NCBI GenBank assembly: GCA_002685255.1
Contig: NYWU01000003.1
Location: forward strand, 175,116 to 239,115
DNA length: 64,000 bases
Reading direction: 5' to 3'
DNA from: Idiomarinaceae bacterium
GTDB taxonomy: Bacteria > Pseudomonadota > Gammaproteobacteria > Enterobacterales > Alteromonadaceae
Positions 48,588-57,336 of this stretch are shown piece after piece (position 1 is the first letter of the stretch; each line of letters begins with the position of its first letter). The notes below the pieces were generated by a model that saw only the letters and a program-made list of their open reading frames with translations, searched no databases and was not told the origin of the DNA. The position numbers and the translations under genes were made by a program.

Positions 48588-51500
48588 TTAATGTCCTCCA
48601 TGGCTATGCGACTTGGCAGCGAAATGATCGAGCCAAAAGTCATGCTGAGTTTCGCAGTGCCACTCGGGTTGCTCTTTTTTATAGGCGTCTTGTTCGCCTT
48701 GCTTCGCGGCATCGCCTGCTGCAAGCACTTTCTGAATAAGCGCTTGTTTCTCTTGTTTAACTTGGGCTTGACGTTGTTTATCAAGTTCACGGTCAAAGAA
48801 CTTACGACCGTTAATCCAAGTCTGTTGCGCCTGCGCGTAGCTGCTCAATGGGTAGTGATTCCAAAGCACAAAGTCCGCATCTTTACCTTTCTCGATACTG
48901 CCCACGTACTGATCGACCTTGAGCTGCTTCGCTGGATTAATGGTGATCATTTTAAGCGCTTCGTGCGGTTCCATTCCACAATAACGCACCGACTTGGCCG
49001 CCTCGGTATTCAATCGACGTTGCAGGTCTTCACTATCCGAATTGATGCTGGTAAGTACACCACGATCATGCATTAAGCACGCGTTTTGTGGAATCGCATC
49101 ATAAACCTCAAACTTGTATGCCCACCAGTCAGCAAAGGTCGAACCTGACGCCCCATGCGCGGCCATTTCATCAGCCACCTTGTAGCCTTCGAGAATATGA
49201 GTGAAGGTATCTAAGGTAAAGCCAAAGTCCTCGGCGACCTGCATCAGCATCAAAATCTCCGATGCCACGTAGGAATGCGCGTGAACAAAACGCTCAGAAT
49301 TCATGATTTCAATCAGTGCATCTAAACGGTAATCAGGACGTGGCGGTGCGGCTTTACGTTTCTCCGCAGCACTCAAGCGATCGTATTCACGTTTACGCTC
49401 TTGGTATTCCAGTGCGGCTTGGAAGCCATCGCGAATGATAGTTTCAACGCCCATCCGTGTTTGCGGATAACGAATCGTCATATCATCGCCCCAGTTGCTC
49501 TGCTTCACGTTTTCACCCAAAGCGAACTTGATAGAGGCGGGTGCTGCGTCAAACTTCATCACATCACCTGTGGCGCCCCAACGCAATTTAATTACTTGCG
49601 CTTGACCACCAATCGGGTTAGCAGAGCCGTGTAGTAGCTGTGCCATCGTGGTACCACCAGCAAGCGAACGATAAATATGAATATCATCAGAATTTATCAC
49701 ATCACCAATGCGTACTTCTGAAGTCACTGCTTCTGAACCTTCGTTCACCCCTTGGTCGATGGCAATGTGCGAATGTTCGTCAATGATACCCGGGGTTAGA
49801 TGCATACCAGTGCCATCGATTTCACGAACACCACTTGGCGTGCTGAGGTTTTTGCCGATTGCAGCAAAGTTGCCGTCACGAACCAACACATCGGTATTTT
49901 CTAATATGCCTTGATCGGTTGCGGTCCAGACAGTTGCATTTTTAATTAATACATCTTCACGCGCTGGTAGGCCTTTTTGCCCATAGGCAACGTTCGGGAA
50001 CGTTAATTCGCTGACGAACGTCGGCTCTGCTTGTTCTGCGGCCTGTTCATCTTTGTTCGTTGCTTGATAGTTCAACGCTAACCGTTGTTCGCTACCGCTT
50101 GGCGCCACAGCCACTAACTCAGCTGCATTCTGCGCTGTCTGCATCAACTTAAAGCGCCACGTACCTGACTCACCGGCGACATCCAGATCAGCCACAAAAG
50201 ATAGTTGATCAATGCCGGAATCAAGATGACGTAACTTACTACTCTGATCGCCTAACGTAACGTCGCCCGAGAAGCTTGGTTGTGCCGTCACGCTCAGCGT
50301 TAACGAGTTACCTGACCAGTCAGTCGTATATTCACCCGCAAAATCCACTTGTTCACGAGGAATCAAATCAATTTCTTGACCTTGTGTCCAAACCGACTGG
50401 ATCACGCCGTCTTTGAACAAATCACCTTTAGCCATAACAAAGTCGGCCATGTAGCCTTGTTGCAGCTTACCTGCTTTATCCTCGATTCCCGCGATTTTGG
50501 CAGGGATGGTCGTCAGTGCGGCTAAGGCTTGGCGTTCGGTTAAGCCGTTTTCCATGGCTTTCTTTACATTAGGCCAAAATTGATCGGCCTTATCTAAACC
50601 GTATAACGTCAATGCAAAGTCAACGCCTGCGTTGGCGAGCATACCGGGGTTAGCAGGTGCGCGTTCCCAGTGGCGAAGTTTTGCGAGATCCACATCGAGG
50701 TATGCATCCACGCCCGAAACGTCTGGCGCAGCGGGGAAGTTGACCGGCACAATCAGCTCAGCATCCGTTGCCTTCACTTGTTCTAAACGTGCATATTCGT
50801 AGCCTGAAGCCAAGTAGATCGCAGGTACGTCGAATTGGTCAAATACCTTATCAGCACGTAGCAGCGATTTTTCATCTTCGACTTTAAATACGATACCGGT
50901 TTGCTCGATGTTTTTGAGTGCATCAAGCGCAGCATTAAATTCAACAGAACCGTTGTATGCTTCTTTACCGTATGCATTTTCGTACCATTGTGCGTCCGAG
51001 AGCGTTTGGCGAACCAATGCAATGCTGCCCATTAATGATGTGGGATATTGTTGTTGCGACGTCCCCTTATCAAATGAGCCGAACTGACGTGTCGTGGGCT
51101 GATAAATCGTCTCGTTGGCGATTTTATCAGCGAGCGAAACAGCGGTTCCGTAGCCTTGTAAGATACCGTCTAGACGTGCCGTCTGAACGCTAGTGAAGCC
51201 GCTAGCAATCCATTTTTTAGCCGCATCGGGCGTGTTTTCGAACGCTGTATACCAATGCTGCTGGGCATGAATGGCGTCGTTTGCCGCATTGCCACCTTCA
51301 CGGTGGTTGTTATAGATGGGCGTTTCAGACCAATCCGGTTGAGCAGCTTGTTCAACACCATAATCGGTGTAAGCATCGATGAAGCCTGGATAGATATGAT
51401 ATCCCGTACCATCAATCACTTTTGCGCCCGCTGGTACTTTACCGTTCTTAGCGACAGAAACGATCTTACCGTTATTGATTACTAAGGTCGCATTAACAAT

Positions 51501-51665
51501 AGATTGCCCAGGCTCCGTGGTAATGGTGGCATTCTGAATAGCAACGAGCGATGGTGTATTGTCGCGCATGCCATTGACGCGTGTCGTTTGATCGGCATTC
51601 ACGGACGTTGCGAAAACGCTCGTAACCGCCAAAGCCAACGCGCTCAGCTGGTGCTTCGCATTCAT
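48588..51665 (-). CDS. Double amidohydrolase, N-terminal half without metal motif
   Basis: 1025 residues, about twice a normal amidohydrolase. Signal peptide (residues 1-24, cleavage after VNA). The first half (about 25-460) has the family frame but YPGFIDAYTDYG in place of HxH; an all-beta insert of about 90 residues follows; the second half (from about residue 580) is canonical with the HxH motif in DEHSHIAID (about residues 634-636), further histidines in RFVHAHSYVASE and FTHILEGYKVADE, and an Asp in SINSDSED. Only the second half should hold metal. Substrate unknown; secreted location expected. Co-transcribed with the following degenerate amidohydrolase gene. Confidence 0.85.
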   Translation of the reverse strand: MNAKHQLSALALAVTSVFATSVNADQTTRVNGMRDNTPSLVAIQNATITTEPGQSIVNATLVINNGKIVSVAKNGKVPAGAKVIDGTGYHIYPGFIDAYTDYGVEQAAQPDWSETPIYNNHREGGNAANDAIHAQQHWYTAFENTPDAAKKWIASGFTSVQTARLDGILQGYGTAVSLADKIANETIYQPTTRQFGSFDKGTSQQQYPTSLMGSIALVRQTLSDAQWYENAYGKEAYNGSVEFNAALDALKNIEQTGIVFKVEDEKSLLRADKVFDQFDVPAIYLASGYEYARLEQVKATDAELIVPVNFPAAPDVSGVDAYLDVDLAKLRHWERAPANPGMLANAGVDFALTLYGLDKADQFWPNVKKAMENGLTERQALAALTTIPAKIAGIEDKAGKLQQGYMADFVMAKGDLFKDGVIQSVWTQGQEIDLIPREQVDFAGEYTTDWSGNSLTLSVTAQPSFSGDVTLGDQSSKLRHLDSGIDQLSFVADLDVAGESGTWRFKLMQTAQNAAELVAVAPSGSEQRLALNYQATNKDEQAAEQAEPTFVSELTFPNVAYGQKGLPAREDVLIKNATVWTATDQGILENTDVLVRDGNFAAIGKNLSTPSGVREIDGTGMHLTPGIIDEHSHIAIDQGVNEGSEAVTSEVRIGDVINSDDIHIYRSLAGGTTMAQLLHGSANPIGGQAQVIKLRWGATGDVMKFDAAPASIKFALGENVKQSNWGDDMTIRYPQTRMGVETIIRDGFQAALEYQERKREYDRLSAAEKRKAAPPRPDYRLDALIEIMNSERFVHAHSYVASEILMLMQVAEDFGFTLDTFTHILEGYKVADEMAAHGASGSTFADWWAYKFEVYDAIPQNACLMHDRGVLTSINSDSEDLQRRLNTEAAKSVRYCGMEPHEALKMITINPAKQLKVDQYVGSIEKGKDADFVLWNHYPLSSYAQAQQTWINGRKFFDRELDKQRQAQVKQEKQALIQKVLAAGDAAKQGEQDAYKKEQPEWHCETQHDFWLDHFAAKSHSHGGH

Positions 51666-51694
51666 GGTTGTTCCCCACTGGTTATTATTTTTTC

Positions 51695-51723
51695 GTGTAA
51701 AGAGTTAAACTCTGAGTGTAAAG
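51695..51723. promoter_or_regulatory. Direct repeat flanking a palindrome upstream of the amidohydrolase genes
   Basis: GTGTAAAG at 51695-51702 and again at 51716-51723, exactly 21 bases apart (two helical turns), on either side of AGAGTT-A-AACTCT (51701-51713). It starts 30 bases before the amidohydrolase start codon and lies 88 bases ahead of the divergent cytochrome c gene. Architecture of an operator for a dimeric or tandem regulator; identity unknown. Confidence 0.4.
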
Positions 51724-51810
51724 TAAAACGTATGTAACACTAGCAACAAGACATAAAAGATAGAATGTGCAATATTATCGTTAAATAATCTAGCGCAAAG
51801 GAACTTAAAA

Positions 51811-52281
51811 ATGAAAGCGACAACCATTTCAACTGTTTTAGCAGGCGTGATGTGCATAGGCATGTCTTCATTTGCACATGCTGACAAGCACGCATTTAAC
51901 GACGCCGAGTCCGCCGTTAAATATCGCCAAAGTGCTTTATCAATTATGCGCGATAACTTTGCAGCGATGGCTGCTATGGTAAAAGGTGAAGAGCCATATG
52001 ACGCTGCCGTATTTAGTAACCGAGCGAGTGACTTCGCGCGTCTTACTCACATCCCGTGGGACGGCTTTGCTGTTGAAGGTGCGATGCCAGGTGATGACAC
52101 CGACGCATTACCGGCTATTTGGGATAATTGGGAAGATTTTGAATCACGCGCAAATCAGCTCATTACCGACGCGGATAGCCTCGTTGACGCAGCTGCTTCG
52201 GGCTCGATGGATGAGATTAAGCCTGCATTTATGGCCGCGGCGAAAAACTGTAAAGGCTGCCACGACCAATATAAAGATTAA
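51811..52281 (+). CDS. Class II cytochrome c (cytochrome c' type)
   Basis: 156 residues: signal peptide (cleavage after AHA, about residue 24), then a helical bundle of about 130 residues with the haem motif CKGCH at residues 147-151, close to the C-terminus, as in cytochrome c'. The axial ligand would be His151, and a second ligand from the N-terminal helix (the KYRQSALSIMRDNFAAM helix) is possible. It is a periplasmic, one-haem protein. Convergent with a cytochrome b561 gene 20 bases away; similar pairs suggest electron transfer between membrane cytochrome b and the periplasm. Clear SD AAAGGA. Confidence 0.92.
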   Translation: MKATTISTVLAGVMCIGMSSFAHADKHAFNDAESAVKYRQSALSIMRDNFAAMAAMVKGEEPYDAAVFSNRASDFARLTHIPWDGFAVEGAMPGDDTDALPAIWDNWEDFESRANQLITDADSLVDAAASGSMDEIKPAFMAAAKNCKGCHDQYKD

Positions 52282-52290
52282 GTTGTTACG

Positions 52291-52316
52291 GGTGATGCTG
52301 TTAAAACAGCATCACC
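52291..52316. terminator. Perfect palindrome between convergent cytochrome genes
   Basis: GGTGATGCTGTT / AACAGCATCACC, 12 pairs around two bases; it includes the stop codon of the b561 gene. No U tract. Bidirectional terminator or RNA-end stabiliser. Confidence 0.55.
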
Positions 52317-52945
52317 AAGATAAACCAAACCGCAAGCGCGATTACCAAGCCTTGCCAACCCGATTTTAGTCTCGGCACTTGACTAGCCGTGTATCGATAC
52401 CCGGTAATCATGGCTGCCAGCAGCCGATAGCCGAGTATGCGATAAAGTAAAATCGCCAAAATATGTAATGCTACCAACCCCAAAATGACGTTAAATTGCG
52501 TTTTATGCCAGTCGGTCAAAAAGTCCGCTACATCAGACGATACCCAGTCATTGAGTGGACCGGAAAACAGGATTCCGTCAGTCGCAAAAAGTCCGGTGCC
52601 TATTTGAATCATCAATATCAGCAACAATAGTAAAACCGAATAAGCACCTGCTGGGCTATGTGTATTGCCTGACTCATAGCGTTTGCTAAATAGCGCACCT
52701 AAATGACTCAGAACCCGTTTGGGTGAGGTGACAAACGCGCTAAAACGAACGTTTTCACTACCGAAAAAACCCCACCCAACACGGGTGATTAATAGAGCTG
52801 CAAGGGCAATCGCAATATCCTGATGCAGATCCATTCGTCCTTCTTCACCGGTCCACCACAGCCCAGCAACCGCCGCGACCATTAACCAATGATAAATACG
52901 GATGAAGCTATCCCAGACTTTTATGCGCTGATACTTCTCGTTCAC
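52301..52945 (-). CDS. Cytochrome b561 family membrane protein
   Basis: 214 residues, four to five membrane helices (near residues 15-35, 42-60, 95-115, 145-170, 190-212). His residues in RIYHWLMVA, DLHQDIAIA, DWHKTQFN and ALHILAILLY fit the haem b ligands of the Ni/Fe-hydrogenase-type b561 domain, ordered as a diheme four-helix bundle. It would pass electrons between quinone and a periplasmic partner. The convergent class II cytochrome c is the obvious candidate by position only. Confidence 0.9.
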   Translation of the reverse strand: MNEKYQRIKVWDSFIRIYHWLMVAAVAGLWWTGEEGRMDLHQDIAIALAALLITRVGWGFFGSENVRFSAFVTSPKRVLSHLGALFSKRYESGNTHSPAGAYSVLLLLLILMIQIGTGLFATDGILFSGPLNDWVSSDVADFLTDWHKTQFNVILGLVALHILAILLYRILGYRLLAAMITGYRYTASQVPRLKSGWQGLVIALAVWFILVMLF

Positions 52946-53033
52946 AGTTCATCTCCTGACTAGGCAAATCTAACGTTCAGTGCTAGGGTAAAACGAAACG
53001 CTAAAGAACGGTAGTATCATAAGGACGTAAAAC

Positions 53034-53399
53034 ATGAATATCTTAATCGCTGATGATGACTTTATCAGCACAGAAGTACTGAAAGCGATGCTTACGCAGT
53101 ATGCGGAAAATCTTTATCATGCAGAAAATGGTGAACAGGCGCTGCAAGTCGCACAGCACAATGCGATTGATATTTTCTTTATCGACTACGAAATGCCTGA
53201 CATGAACGGTGATGAGGTGGCGCGTCGTCTTCGTGCGGAGTCTCGTTACGCCGAAACGCCAATTATTGCCATTACCAGTCACCAAAGTGCGACCGAAATG
53301 GAAGCTTGCCGAGAAGCAGGGATGGATGCGACGTTGCATAAACCCGCTTCTCCAGACGCGCTAGCCGAACTTATGAGTCAATATCAAGTTAGCCGGTAG
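53034..53399 (+). CDS. Single-domain response regulator
   Basis: 121 residues, one CheY-like receiver and nothing else. Asp51 (FFIDYEMPDMNG), the acidic pair ADDD at the start, Thr/Ser switch in IIAITSHQS and the lysine in LHKPA are all in place, so it is phosphorylatable. No cognate kinase is adjacent; the hybrid-like sensor at the right edge or the soluble kinase at 42.5 kb are conceivable. Its last 11 bases overlap the convergent tyrA. Confidence 0.9.
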   Translation: MNILIADDDFISTEVLKAMLTQYAENLYHAENGEQALQVAQHNAIDIFFIDYEMPDMNGDEVARRLRAESRYAETPIIAITSHQSATEMEACREAGMDATLHKPASPDALAELMSQYQVSR

Positions 53400-54537
53400 T
53401 AGTCCCTCTAAAGCGCTGGTCATCCGATAACTGGACGAGCGCTTCACTCTCTTGCAGAAATTGTTCTGCAAACTCGCCAAAATACCGATTCACATGCTGG
53501 AAGGTTTCGACGAAGTTTGCTTTATCACCCCGTTCCAATATCTCCAAGGTGCTTTGAAAGCGTGCTAAATAACGCTTAATGATACTGAACTGCTCTGGAT
53601 GAGACTGAATGATATCAGCATATAGCTCGGCATTTTGAGCAAATAGACGTCCAACCATCATGAGCTCCATTCGATAGATGGGTGAGCTCAATTGTAGCAG
53701 TTGCGCGATATCCGCTTGTTCCTCTGCCATGTGCGCACCATAAACGAAGGTACTCAAATGACGCATCACCTGAATCCAGCCCATGCTGCTGTCATGCGCT
53801 TCTGCGTTAACCCACTCGACGTGCGCGCCCCAATTCGTGAGTTGTGCGATAAGCCACTGATAGGCTTCTGCACCGCGCCCTTCACAAGCGACCACCAATT
53901 GTTTAGCAAGGTTAGGCACTGACGGGCCAAACATCGGATGCAACCCAACCACAGGTCCCTCATGTCGTGCTAACATATGCTGCAGAGGTTGATGCTTAAT
54001 ACTTGTCAGATCCGCCAAGACACAGTCATTCGGCAGCGGAGGAAGTTCACTGATAACTTGGTTGGTTACGTTCACCGGAACAGCGATAATAACCAGTTGC
54101 GGTTCATACTGAGCAATATCATGCAACGCATCCCCTTTATCGATCACTTCAACCGCATAACCGGTTTGTTTAAACAGACGACAAAAAAGCCCGCCCAAAC
54201 GGCCGCGTCCACCGACGATAATGACCGGGCGTTCTAGGGCACACGAAGTCGGTGTCGCTTGCGCGGTTTGCGTACGGTAGGACTCACGAATAATACGGCG
54301 CAATACATCCTCGATTAGATCGGGGCTGAGTTCCATCTGCTCAGCTTGCTGACGCCGCGCAGAAATCATCTGCTGTTCACGTTCCGGAACATAGAGCGGT
54401 GCTTGAAGGTGACGTTTGACATCTCCCACTTGCTTAGTTAATTCAGAGCGTTGCTTTATTAACTCGATCAGTTGAGCGTCGGTGTTATCAATCGCTTGAC
54501 GTAATTGCTCTAATTGCTGCTTGGCATCGTTATTCAT
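53389..54537 (-). CDS. tyrA: Bifunctional chorismate mutase / prephenate dehydrogenase
   Basis: 382 residues. Residues 1-90 are an AroQ-type chorismate mutase (LEQLRQAIDNTDAQLIELIKQRSEL); residues about 100-370 are prephenate dehydrogenase with a nucleotide-binding glycine motif GGRGRLGGLF and the downstream LHPMFGPSVP. It converts chorismate through prephenate to 4-hydroxyphenylpyruvate for tyrosine. The companion aroF is not beside it, though in E. coli the aroF-tyrA operon lies near rplS as tyrA does here. Overlaps the response regulator gene by 11 bases. Confidence 0.95.
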   Translation of the reverse strand: MNNDAKQQLEQLRQAIDNTDAQLIELIKQRSELTKQVGDVKRHLQAPLYVPEREQQMISARRQQAEQMELSPDLIEDVLRRIIRESYRTQTAQATPTSCALERPVIIVGGRGRLGGLFCRLFKQTGYAVEVIDKGDALHDIAQYEPQLVIIAVPVNVTNQVISELPPLPNDCVLADLTSIKHQPLQHMLARHEGPVVGLHPMFGPSVPNLAKQLVVACEGRGAEAYQWLIAQLTNWGAHVEWVNAEAHDSSMGWIQVMRHLSTFVYGAHMAEEQADIAQLLQLSSPIYRMELMMVGRLFAQNAELYADIIQSHPEQFSIIKRYLARFQSTLEILERGDKANFVETFQHVNRYFGEFAEQFLQESEALVQLSDDQRFRGTTTG

Positions 54538-54558
54538 GCGCGTTTCTCACTTCCCCGG

Positions 54559-55158
54559 CTACGACTTGGTAATACGCTGGTATGCGACCTGTATTGCTTG
54601 CATCTCGCTCACTGACCCCCCTTTATCAGGATGACATTGATGTACCCGCTTGCGATACTGACGTTTGACTTCGCCCATATCCGAAGTGGGCGCCAGCTCA
54701 AGCTGTTGCCAAGCTTCATCAAGTGCCATGCTTTGACGCTTACGCGTCGAGCCAGTCATACGAGACCAAAAATCATTTAAAAGTTGTTCCACATCCTGCT
54801 GTGTTGTCTCAGTAAAGTTGGACCAATCTAAGTAATAGTTCGCTAGCGGGTCTTGCGCTTGCAGCGCATTCACATGTGCTGCGTTGTCTAGATCCGTTGT
54901 GCGCGGCGTTGCCTTTATTTCAAGCGTATAAATTTCAAGTTCCGTATGCTTATGCCATTCTTCACGGATAAGATACAGGCAGTGAAACAGAATGAAGTGC
55001 GTTTCGAATAGTGCCTGAGTGTCCGATAGTGCTTGCTCGTCAAAAATGACGTAAGGCTCGGCTTTGAGCGCTTGGATTAACTCGTACTCGGTCCAACGTG
55101 ACTGTTTATTAAGCAGTTCTTCTAAAGCTGCTTTTAATATTTGAATCGATGCTTGCAT
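54559..55158 (-). CDS. DNAJ-related protein with C-terminal J domain
   Basis: 199 residues. The N-terminal 130 residues match the pattern of the DNAJ-related N-terminal domain (LNKQSRWTEYELIQALKAEPY; LYLIREEWHKHTELEIYTLEI); the last 60 form a J domain with the HPD tripeptide in CHPDKGG, needed to stimulate DnaK. Client unknown. It lies 21 bases upstream of tyrA and downstream of the rplS terminator. Confidence 0.88.
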   Translation of the reverse strand: MQASIQILKAALEELLNKQSRWTEYELIQALKAEPYVIFDEQALSDTQALFETHFILFHCLYLIREEWHKHTELEIYTLEIKATPRTTDLDNAAHVNALQAQDPLANYYLDWSNFTETTQQDVEQLLNDFWSRMTGSTRKRQSMALDEAWQQLELAPTSDMGEVKRQYRKRVHQCHPDKGGSVSEMQAIQVAYQRITKS

Positions 55159-55179
55159 GGAGTCAGTCTAGCACAAACA

Positions 55180-55214
55180 AAAAAAAGCCCGGCAACTGAA
55201 TTGCCGGGCTTTTT
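55180..55214 (-). terminator. Rho-independent terminator of the rpsP-rimM-trmD-rplS operon
   Basis: AAAAAGCCCGGCAA / TTGCCGGGCTTTTT, loop of five bases, 16 bases after the rplS stop. A and T flanks make it effective on both strands. Confidence 0.93.
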
Positions 55215-55230
55215 CTGCATCGAATGCTGC

Positions 55231-55587
55231 TTACAGCTTCTCGCGGATACGTGCAGACTTGCCCGAACGCTCGCGTAGATAGTAAAGCTTAGCACGACGT
55301 ACTGCACCACGACGCTTAACAGTGATGCTGTCGACCAGTGGGCTGTGCGTTTGGAAAGTACGCTCTACGCCTTCACCGCTAGATACTTTACGAACGGTGA
55401 ATGCAGAGTGCAAACCACGGTTACGAACACGGATAACAACGCCTTCAAACGCCTGAAGACGCTCACGGTTACCCTCAACTACTTTTACATTTACACTAAC
55501 CGTATCGCCTGGAGCGAATGCCGGTAAATCTTTCTTCATTTGCTCTTCTTCAAGAGCCTTAATGATGTTCTGGCTTACTTTTGCCAT
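55231..55587 (-). CDS. rplS: 50S ribosomal protein L19
   Basis: 118 residues. Found at the 30S/50S interface. Family signatures include the N-terminal [24 protein letters not shown] and the RNA-contacting [16 protein letters not shown] and [23 protein letters not shown]. Last gene of the rpsP-rimM-trmD-rplS operon, 31 bases after trmD, followed by a strong terminator. Confidence 0.98.
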   Translation of the reverse strand: MAKVSQNIIKALEEEQMKKDLPAFAPGDTVSVNVKVVEGNRERLQAFEGVVIRVRNRGLHSAFTVRKVSSGEGVERTFQTHSPLVDSITVKRRGAVRRAKLYYLRERSGKSARIREKL

Positions 55588-55618
55588 GGTATATCTCCTT
55601 TCCTAGATAAACTGTACG

Positions 55619-56377
55619 TTAGTCTTCGGACTCTTGTTGTTGAATAAACTCATTCAGCAACTGTTCCTGCTCGTCAGTCAGAGCTAGGCGATTAATTAAC
55701 TCTTTGCGTTGCAACCAGGTTTTACCCAGAGCTTGTTGCAAGCGCCACTGTCGAATTTTTTCGTGATTCCCGCTCAAAAGAACAGTCGGAACCTGCTGAC
55801 CATTATATGTTTCAGGCCGCGTGTAATGTGGGCAATCCAGTAACCCATTGGCGAATGAATCTTCGGCTGCCGAATCTTGGTGACCTAGGACACCAGGTAC
55901 CATTCGAGCCACCGCATCGATAAGCACCATTGCTGGTAACTCACCGCCACTGAGAACGTAATCACCGATTGACCATTCTGCATCAACATATTGGTCAATT
56001 ACACGCTGATCAATGCCTTCATAACGACCAGCGATCAGTATCATGCGATCATTCTGCGCTAATTGCGTCACGCCACTATGATCGAGTGTCTGCCCTTGCG
56101 GTGATAAGTAGATAACCGGAGTATCTTCACCCAACGCCGCTTTAGCTGCATTAATTGCATCAACTAAAGGTTGCACCATCATTAACATCCCAGGACCACC
56201 GCCGTATGGGCGATCATCAACTGTGCGATGTTTATCATGAGTAAAATCGCGTGGGTTCCATACCGAAACCGTTAGCAAACCTTCCTTGATAGCTCGACGT
56301 GTCACACCATGTTCAGTGATCGCCGAAAACATATCTGGAAACAAACTAATGACACCAATGTGCATTGTTTGCCTCAA
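55619..56377 (-). CDS. trmD: tRNA (guanine-N1)-methyltransferase
   Basis: 252 residues. Makes m1G37 in tRNAs with a G at position 36, preventing +1 frameshifting. SPOUT fold: [11 protein letters not shown] at the start, [45 protein letters not shown] in the trefoil-knot SAM site, then the C-terminal helical part with [25 protein letters not shown]. The start overlaps the rimM stop by four bases (ATGA), typical of coupled translation. Confidence 0.97.
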   Translation of the reverse strand: MRQTMHIGVISLFPDMFSAITEHGVTRRAIKEGLLTVSVWNPRDFTHDKHRTVDDRPYGGGPGMLMMVQPLVDAINAAKAALGEDTPVIYLSPQGQTLDHSGVTQLAQNDRMILIAGRYEGIDQRVIDQYVDAEWSIGDYVLSGGELPAMVLIDAVARMVPGVLGHQDSAAEDSFANGLLDCPHYTRPETYNGQQVPTVLLSGNHEKIRQWRLQQALGKTWLQRKELINRLALTDEQEQLLNEFIQQQESED

Positions 56378-56919
56378 AAGTCTGCGGGCCAGTCCACCTG
56401 AATTTGCTGCTTCTCGTTGTCCACGTCCAGTACATACTGGCTTTGCACAAACGGAATCAGTCGCTCAGACTTTCCAAACGCATCATTTGAGTTTGCCGTC
56501 ACGACCAATACATCATTGGCTGCGGTCGGCATGATTTGCTCTACTACACCCATATCGTAGCCTTGCTTATTTACCACACGTAATCCGATAAGATCGCGCC
56601 AGTAAAATTCGTCATCAGCTAACTCAGGCAATTTCTCTGCGTTAATGCAAATGCTCAAACCGGTTTTTGTCGCTGCTAATTCGCGGTCATTGATGCCTTC
56701 TAACTGAGCAATGAGCCCGTTGTTATGACGACGCCATTGAACCACATTAACGACTTCTTCCACCGTTTGGCGAGCTGCATTCCCCTGCAGAGTCCAAGGG
56801 GTATAATCAAAGATATCTTCAGGGTTCTCTGTAAATGACTGAATTTTCAACCATCCTTTGACACCGTAGACGGCACCGATGTGGCCCACGACTAATGCGT
56901 CTGATGTTTGTTTCGTCAT
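56374..56919 (-). CDS. rimM: Ribosome maturation factor RimM
   Basis: 181 residues. Needed for 30S maturation; binds S19. N-terminal beta-barrel ([23 protein letters not shown]) and C-terminal PRC-barrel ([40 protein letters not shown]). Lies 26 bases after rpsP and overlaps trmD by four bases. Confidence 0.96.
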   Translation of the reverse strand: MTKQTSDALVVGHIGAVYGVKGWLKIQSFTENPEDIFDYTPWTLQGNAARQTVEEVVNVVQWRRHNNGLIAQLEGINDRELAATKTGLSICINAEKLPELADDEFYWRDLIGLRVVNKQGYDMGVVEQIMPTAANDVLVVTANSNDAFGKSERLIPFVQSQYVLDVDNEKQQIQVDWPADF

Positions 56920-56945
56920 TACTTCGCTCCCTACTGCCTAGTTAA

Positions 56946-57194
56946 TTACGCCGCTGCGCGCGCGTCTTTAACCAAACGTGCTACACGCTCAGAAAGCGAT
57001 GCACCTTGAGATACCCAGTGTTCGATACGATCTAAGTCAACACGAAGACGCTCTTCTTGACCACGAGCTACCGGGTTAAAGAAGCCTACGTTCTCGATGA
57101 AACGACCGTCGCGAGCGTTGCGACTGTCTGCGACTACCATTTGGTAGAAGGGGCGTTTTTTAGCGCCACCACGTTGTAAACGAATGGTTACCAT
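56946..57194 (-). CDS. rpsP: 30S ribosomal protein S16
   Basis: 82 residues from ATG at 57194, which has the SD GAGGAA five bases upstream and begins [18 protein letters not shown] as in the family; an extension to 57248 would add 18 hydrophobic residues and was rejected. S16 binds 16S rRNA early in assembly. First gene of rpsP-rimM-trmD-rplS, with its own promoter at 57279-57306 and a hairpin in the leader. Confidence 0.98.
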   Translation of the reverse strand: MVTIRLQRGGAKKRPFYQMVVADSRNARDGRFIENVGFFNPVARGQEERLRVDLDRIEHWVSQGASLSERVARLVKDARAAA

Positions 57195-57248
57195 TGCGTT
57201 CCTCAATTTTTCTGTGTAAATGTAAAACGTAATTGCTATAAACAGCAA

Positions 57249-57273
57249 AGCCCTCCGATAGGTTCGGAAGGCT
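57249..57273 (-). promoter_or_regulatory. Hairpin at the 5' end of the rpsP leader
   Basis: On the minus strand AGCCTTCCGA / TCGGAGGGCT, ten pairs with one G-T, followed by TTTGCTG. It begins 6 bases after the rpsP -10 element, so it would be at the very 5' end of the transcript. It could be a mild terminator for ffh read-through, an attenuator, or a 5' stabilising stem. Confidence 0.5.
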
Positions 57274-57278
57274 CGGCA

Positions 57279-57306
57279 ATTCTACTGATTTTTACAACAA
57301 ATGCAA
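57279..57306 (-). promoter_or_regulatory. Promoter candidate for the rpsP operon
   Basis: On the minus strand TTGCAT, 16-base spacer, TAGAAT, 85 bases before the rpsP start. Four to five matches in each hexamer. Confidence 0.55.
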
Positions 57307-57336
57307 GCTTATCGGGCGATAAAGGCGAGGTTCGGA

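Noticed and set aside
48591-49076. 161-codon plus-strand frame under the double amidohydrolase
   Set aside because: Antisense to the conserved metal-binding half of the amidohydrolase; no supporting start site or domain.
53043-53339. Minus-strand frame under the single-domain response regulator
   Set aside because: The plus-strand reading has all receiver residues; the other is a mirror frame.
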